Source: Bacilli bacterium (lineage in GTDB: Bacteria; Bacillota; Bacilli; Tumebacillales; JAQBPP01). Taken from it: 8,373 nucleotides of DNA. Shown here one piece after another: positions 6,116 through 8,373 of this stretch. A program made the translations under genes and the position numbers. The notes beneath the pieces were generated by a model. That model did no database searches and was not told the DNA's origin. It saw nothing but the letters and a program-made list of their open reading frames with translations. Every line of letters begins with the position of its first letter. The stretch's first letter is position 1. The DNA is taken from contig JAQBPP010000003.1 of the NCBI GenBank assembly GCA_028287455.1, forward strand, positions 1 to 8,373, read 5' to 3'.

Positions 6116-6966
6116 AAACGGTTGGACTTGTAGTGAATCTTTCCAAACCGAATGCAGCAGAGGTGGCCCATCAATTAATCAGCTTGCTTGAGGGCAAAGG
6201 GGCGTCGGTTTTAGTCGATGCAGAGTCGGCAACTAAATTAGGACTCGTGGGTCGGAGTGCCACTGACGAGCAATTCGTCAATGAGGTCGAGATGGCGTTC
6301 GTGCTCGGCGGCGACGGGACGCTGCTTGGAGTCGCGCGCGCACTAGAAGGAACCCGCATCCCCATTCTCGGCATCAATTTGGGGCACCTCGGTTTTCTGT
6401 CAGAGGCCGAGCCTGGCAGTTTGGTGCAGGCAGTAGGTCGCGTGTTCAGCGGAGATTACTGTCTGGAAGAGCGGCTCATGCTGGCAACAGAAATTGAACG
6501 CCAGGGTTCAGTAGTGGTTACGGGTACGGCTTTAAATGATATTGGAGTTGCAAAAGGTTCATTTGCACGAATGGTTACGCTCAGCGTGTATGTGGACGAC
6601 ATGTTTGTCGATACCTATTCCGGAGATGGCTGCATCATTTCCACGCCGACGGGATCGACCGCTTATTCACTGTCTTGCGGGGGGCCGATTGTGTCGCCTC
6701 ATTTAAACGTGATGATTATCACACCGATCTGCCCTCACCAACTAAATACGCGTCCGATCGTGCTATCACACGATCAAATGATCCGAATTGAAGTGCAATC
6801 GACGCATAACGACATTGGTCTAACCATCGACGGTCAAGTTGGACATAAACTGGAAGTCAATGATATAATTAAAATCCGCAAAGCTGTCTCCAATACGGTT
6901 CTTGTCAAATGGCAGGAACGCGGTTTTTTTGATGTACTACGCCGAAAACTCCATCATTTATCCTAA
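6112..6966 (+). CDS. nadK: NAD kinase
   Basis: NAD kinase phosphorylates NAD to NADP with ATP or polyphosphate and is the only route to NADP, so it sets the cofactor supply for reductive biosynthesis. The 284-residue product has the family length and order: GGDGT at 66-70 with the catalytic Asp68, GINLGHLGFL near 90, ALNDIGVAKG with Asn142-Asp143 (many relatives have Asn-Glu), SGDGCIISTPTGSTAYS around 170-186, GGPIVSP, and ITPICPH followed by RPIVL. Its ATG overlaps the tlyA stop (ATGA), and GGAGG at 6100-6104 stands 7 nt before it, so translation is likely coupled to tlyA. Cysteines at 174 and 189 sit inside the conserved NAD-binding segment, where Leu and Ala are common. The gene is not at this place in B. 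subtilis. The 3' end also holds a promoter-like sequence that could drive argR. Confidence 0.96.
   Translation: MKTVGLVVNLSKPNAAEVAHQLISLLEGKGASVLVDAESATKLGLVGRSATDEQFVNEVEMAFVLGGDGTLLGVARALEGTRIPILGINLGHLGFLSEAEPGSLVQAVGRVFSGDYCLEERLMLATEIERQGSVVVTGTALNDIGVAKGSFARMVTLSVYVDDMFVDTYSGDGCIISTPTGSTAYSLSCGGPIVSPHLNVMIITPICPHQLNTRPIVLSHDQMIRIEVQSTHNDIGLTIDGQVGHKLEVNDIIKIRKAVSNTVLVKWQERGFFDVLRRKLHHLS
6840..6869 (+). promoter_or_regulatory. Candidate sigma-A promoter inside nadK, upstream of argR
   Basis: TGGACA at 6840-6845 (5 of 6 to TTGACA), an 18-nt spacer, then TATAAT at 6864-6869 (6 of 6), preceded by TG at 6861-6862 to make the extended form TGnTATAAT. The predicted transcription start is near 6876, which leaves an argR leader of about 125 nt. 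The bases also encode the common NadK stretch NDIIKI, so the match may partly come from coding constraint. No clear ARG box lies beside it. Confidence 0.5.
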
Positions 6967-7001
6967 ACAAGGCTTGGGGCCGAAGGGATGTAGAGCTATA
7001 C

Positions 7002-7448
7002 ATGAAAGGCCAACGGTTGCTGAAAATTCGGGAGATCATTTCGAAAACAGAAATTGAGACGCAAGAGGAATTGGTGGAATCGCTTCGAGCAGAGGGATTG
7101 CAGGTCACTCAGGCGACTGTTTCCCGCGATATTAAGGAATTGCATTTGGTGAAGGTACCAACTCCCCAAGGTGGTTACAAATATGCCCTCCCGGCCGATC
7201 CGGCCTATGATCCTGAACTGAAACTCAAACGCATTTTGGTGGATTCCTTTATCTCAGTGGATAATGCAGAGAACCTCGTGGTGATGAAAACACTGCCAGG
7301 CAATGCGCATGCAGTTGCGGCACTTGTAGACGCGATTGAATATGAAGAAATTGTGGGAACGATTGCCGGAGACGATACGATCTTATTTATCTGTCGTGCC
7401 AAAGAAATGGCACCGCTTATCGTCAGAAAATTCCTTGAATATATCTAA
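7002..7448 (+). CDS. argR: Arginine repressor ArgR/AhrC
   Basis: ArgR is a hexameric, arginine-dependent DNA-binding protein that represses arginine biosynthesis and, in Bacilli, activates arginine catabolism. It is also a cofactor in some plasmid resolution systems. The 148 residues are full length. The N-terminal winged helix-turn-helix (1-70) begins MKGQR and contains TQATVSRDIKELHLVKV with Ser41-Arg42. After a linker (YALPADP), the C-terminal oligomerisation domain has LPGNAHAVAALVD and GTIAGDDTI, whose Asp124-Asp125 bind arginine. ATG 7002 matches the start of relatives, and no other in-frame start lies nearby. Its ribosome site is poor: GAAGGG at 6982-6987 is 14 nt away and only GAG at 6993-6995 is closer, so translation may be modest or depend on nadK ribosomes. 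It lies 35 nt after nadK and 14 nt before recN. Confidence 0.97.
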   Translation: MKGQRLLKIREIISKTEIETQEELVESLRAEGLQVTQATVSRDIKELHLVKVPTPQGGYKYALPADPAYDPELKLKRILVDSFISVDNAENLVVMKTLPGNAHAVAALVDAIEYEEIVGTIAGDDTILFICRAKEMAPLIVRKFLEYI

Positions 7449-7462
7449 AGGTGGATCAGGCA

Positions 7463-8373
7463 ATGATCATCGAATTGTACATCCGAAATTTTGCTTTGAT
7501 CGAAGAGGCGCGGATTTCGTTTGGACCTGGACTGACCATTTTGACGGGAGAAACCGGCGCCGGGAAATCTATCGTTCTTGATGCAATCGCTTTATTAATG
7601 GGTGGACGAGCCTCCGCAGATTTTGTGCGGCAGGGTACAGAACGGGCAACGCTGGAAGCCGTGTTTCTGGTAAATACAGAGTCGAATAGCGGCGATGCTA
7701 TGCATCAGTTGCTGGAGGAAGCGGGCATCGACTGGAGCAGCGAGGGTACGCTGGTCATTGCGCGCGATCTGATGCTGAACGGCAAAACAGTATCGCGGAT
7801 AAACGGCCGAATCGTTACTGTTAATCTGTTGAAGCAGATTGCGCCGTTCTTACTCGACATGGCTGGACAGCATGAGAACCAATCGCTTTTGCGGCCAGAT
7901 GAACATCTGCTGATGATTGACGTGTTCGGCGGCGCCCCGATTGCTGAATGGAGAAGGCGAGTCGCGCATTGTTTTGCTGATTATCAGCAGATCAAAAAAC
8001 AGCTGCAAAATGCTCAATTAGGCGAACAAGAACGCGCGATCCGTATCGATATGCTGCGTTATCAACTGCAGGAAATTGACGCAGTAGCGTTAAAACCAGA
8101 TGAAGAAGCAGATCTCGAGCAGGAGCGGCGGCGTTTGGCATATGCAGAGAAACTGTACAGTATGTCCAACTCAGTGTATACAGGTCTTTACGAAGGGGAA
8201 GAACGTTCCCCAGCTGTGCTGGATGGGTTGGCCACATTAGTTAATGAACTGGAGTCTGCGGTCAAAATAGACTCCTCCTTGCAGCCCTCGTTCGAATTGC
8301 TGAAATCTGCGCAGGTTCAAATGGAAGAAGTGGCCCATGACATGCGCGGTTACAGGGATGACATCGAGTTTAA
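7463..8373 (+). CDS. recN: DNA repair protein RecN (3' end missing)
   Basis: RecN is an SMC-like ATPase that gathers at DNA double-strand breaks early in recombination repair. The frame is open from ATG 7463 to the window edge, giving 303 codons plus 2 nt, against about 560-575 residues for the family. It starts MIIELYIRNFALIEE. The Walker A GETGAGKS lies at 29-36, followed by IVLDAIALLMGGRAS, then DMAGQHENQSLL at 132-143 (relatives usually have His-Gly before the Gln-His), and RYQLQEID near 200. A coiled-coil arm rich in Glu, Gln and Leu begins at about 160 and continues to the edge. The Walker B and signature motifs lie beyond the window. AAAGGTGGA at 7447-7455 gives a good ribosome site 7 nt before the ATG. 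I found no LexA box in front of it. Its place after argR is conserved across Firmicutes. Confidence 0.97.
   Translation, partial: MIIELYIRNFALIEEARISFGPGLTILTGETGAGKSIVLDAIALLMGGRASADFVRQGTERATLEAVFLVNTESNSGDAMHQLLEEAGIDWSSEGTLVIARDLMLNGKTVSRINGRIVTVNLLKQIAPFLLDMAGQHENQSLLRPDEHLLMIDVFGGAPIAEWRRRVAHCFADYQQIKKQLQNAQLGEQERAIRIDMLRYQLQEIDAVALKPDEEADLEQERRRLAYAEKLYSMSNSVYTGLYEGEERSPAVLDGLATLVNELESAVKIDSSLQPSFELLKSAQVQMEEVAHDMRGYRDDIEF

Noticed and set aside
6988..6993. A minimal start-stop element (ATGTAG) in front of argR
   Set aside because: The only purine-rich sequence ahead of it abuts the ATG with no spacer, so initiation there is unlikely.
7380..7462. A LexA/SOS operator or separate promoter ahead of recN
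   Set aside because: No CGAAC-N4-GTTCG-like site is present, and the only TATA-like sequence (TATATC at 7440) lacks a -35 partner.

Overview
The window is a compact block of housekeeping genes, all read left to right on the + strand: folD (5' end cut off) - xseA - xseB - ispA - dxs - tlyA - nadK - argR - recN (3' end cut off). The order folD-xseA-xseB-ispA-dxs-tlyA-argR-recN is the classic Firmicutes locus. In sporulating Bacilli it usually continues into spoIVB and spo0A and follows nusB. A nadK gene between tlyA and argR is more typical of Clostridia and deep-branching Bacilli than of Bacillus subtilis, which keeps its NAD kinases elsewhere. Strong AAGGAGG-type ribosome binding sites, TTG/GTG starts and a roughly balanced base composition (by eye) all suit a Gram-positive, probably endospore-forming member of the Bacilli. 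An Alicyclobacillaceae-like lineage is my guess, but the sequence alone does not settle genus or family.

Layout. Positions 1-678 hold the last 225 codons of folD (one-carbon/folate metabolism). Positions 690-2373 encode the two subunits of exonuclease VII, and the subunit genes overlap by 62 nt. Positions 2378-5223 carry two isoprenoid genes: ispA (farnesyl diphosphate synthase) and dxs (first step of the MEP pathway). Both start with non-ATG codons. Positions 5264-6966 hold tlyA (S4-domain rRNA 2'-O-methyltransferase family) and nadK, joined by an ATGA stop/start overlap. Positions 7002-7448 are argR, the arginine repressor, and recN (double-strand-break repair ATPase) runs from 7463 off the right edge.

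The genes are packed with short gaps or overlaps. The largest gap is 65 nt, between ispA and dxs, so no stretch over 300 nt lacks a gene. This suggests one long cotranscribed unit with translational coupling. I saw no convincing rho-independent terminator. A good sigma-A-like promoter (TGGACA, 18 nt, then TGnTATAAT) lies in the 3' end of nadK and could give argR-recN its own transcription.

I found no novel system. The points worth a second look are local: the long xseA/xseB overlap, a 14-codon ORF that bridges dxs and tlyA through stop/start overlaps at both ends, the promoter inside nadK, and the position of nadK. There is no sign of mobile elements, CRISPR, RNA genes, frameshifts or recent horizontal transfer.
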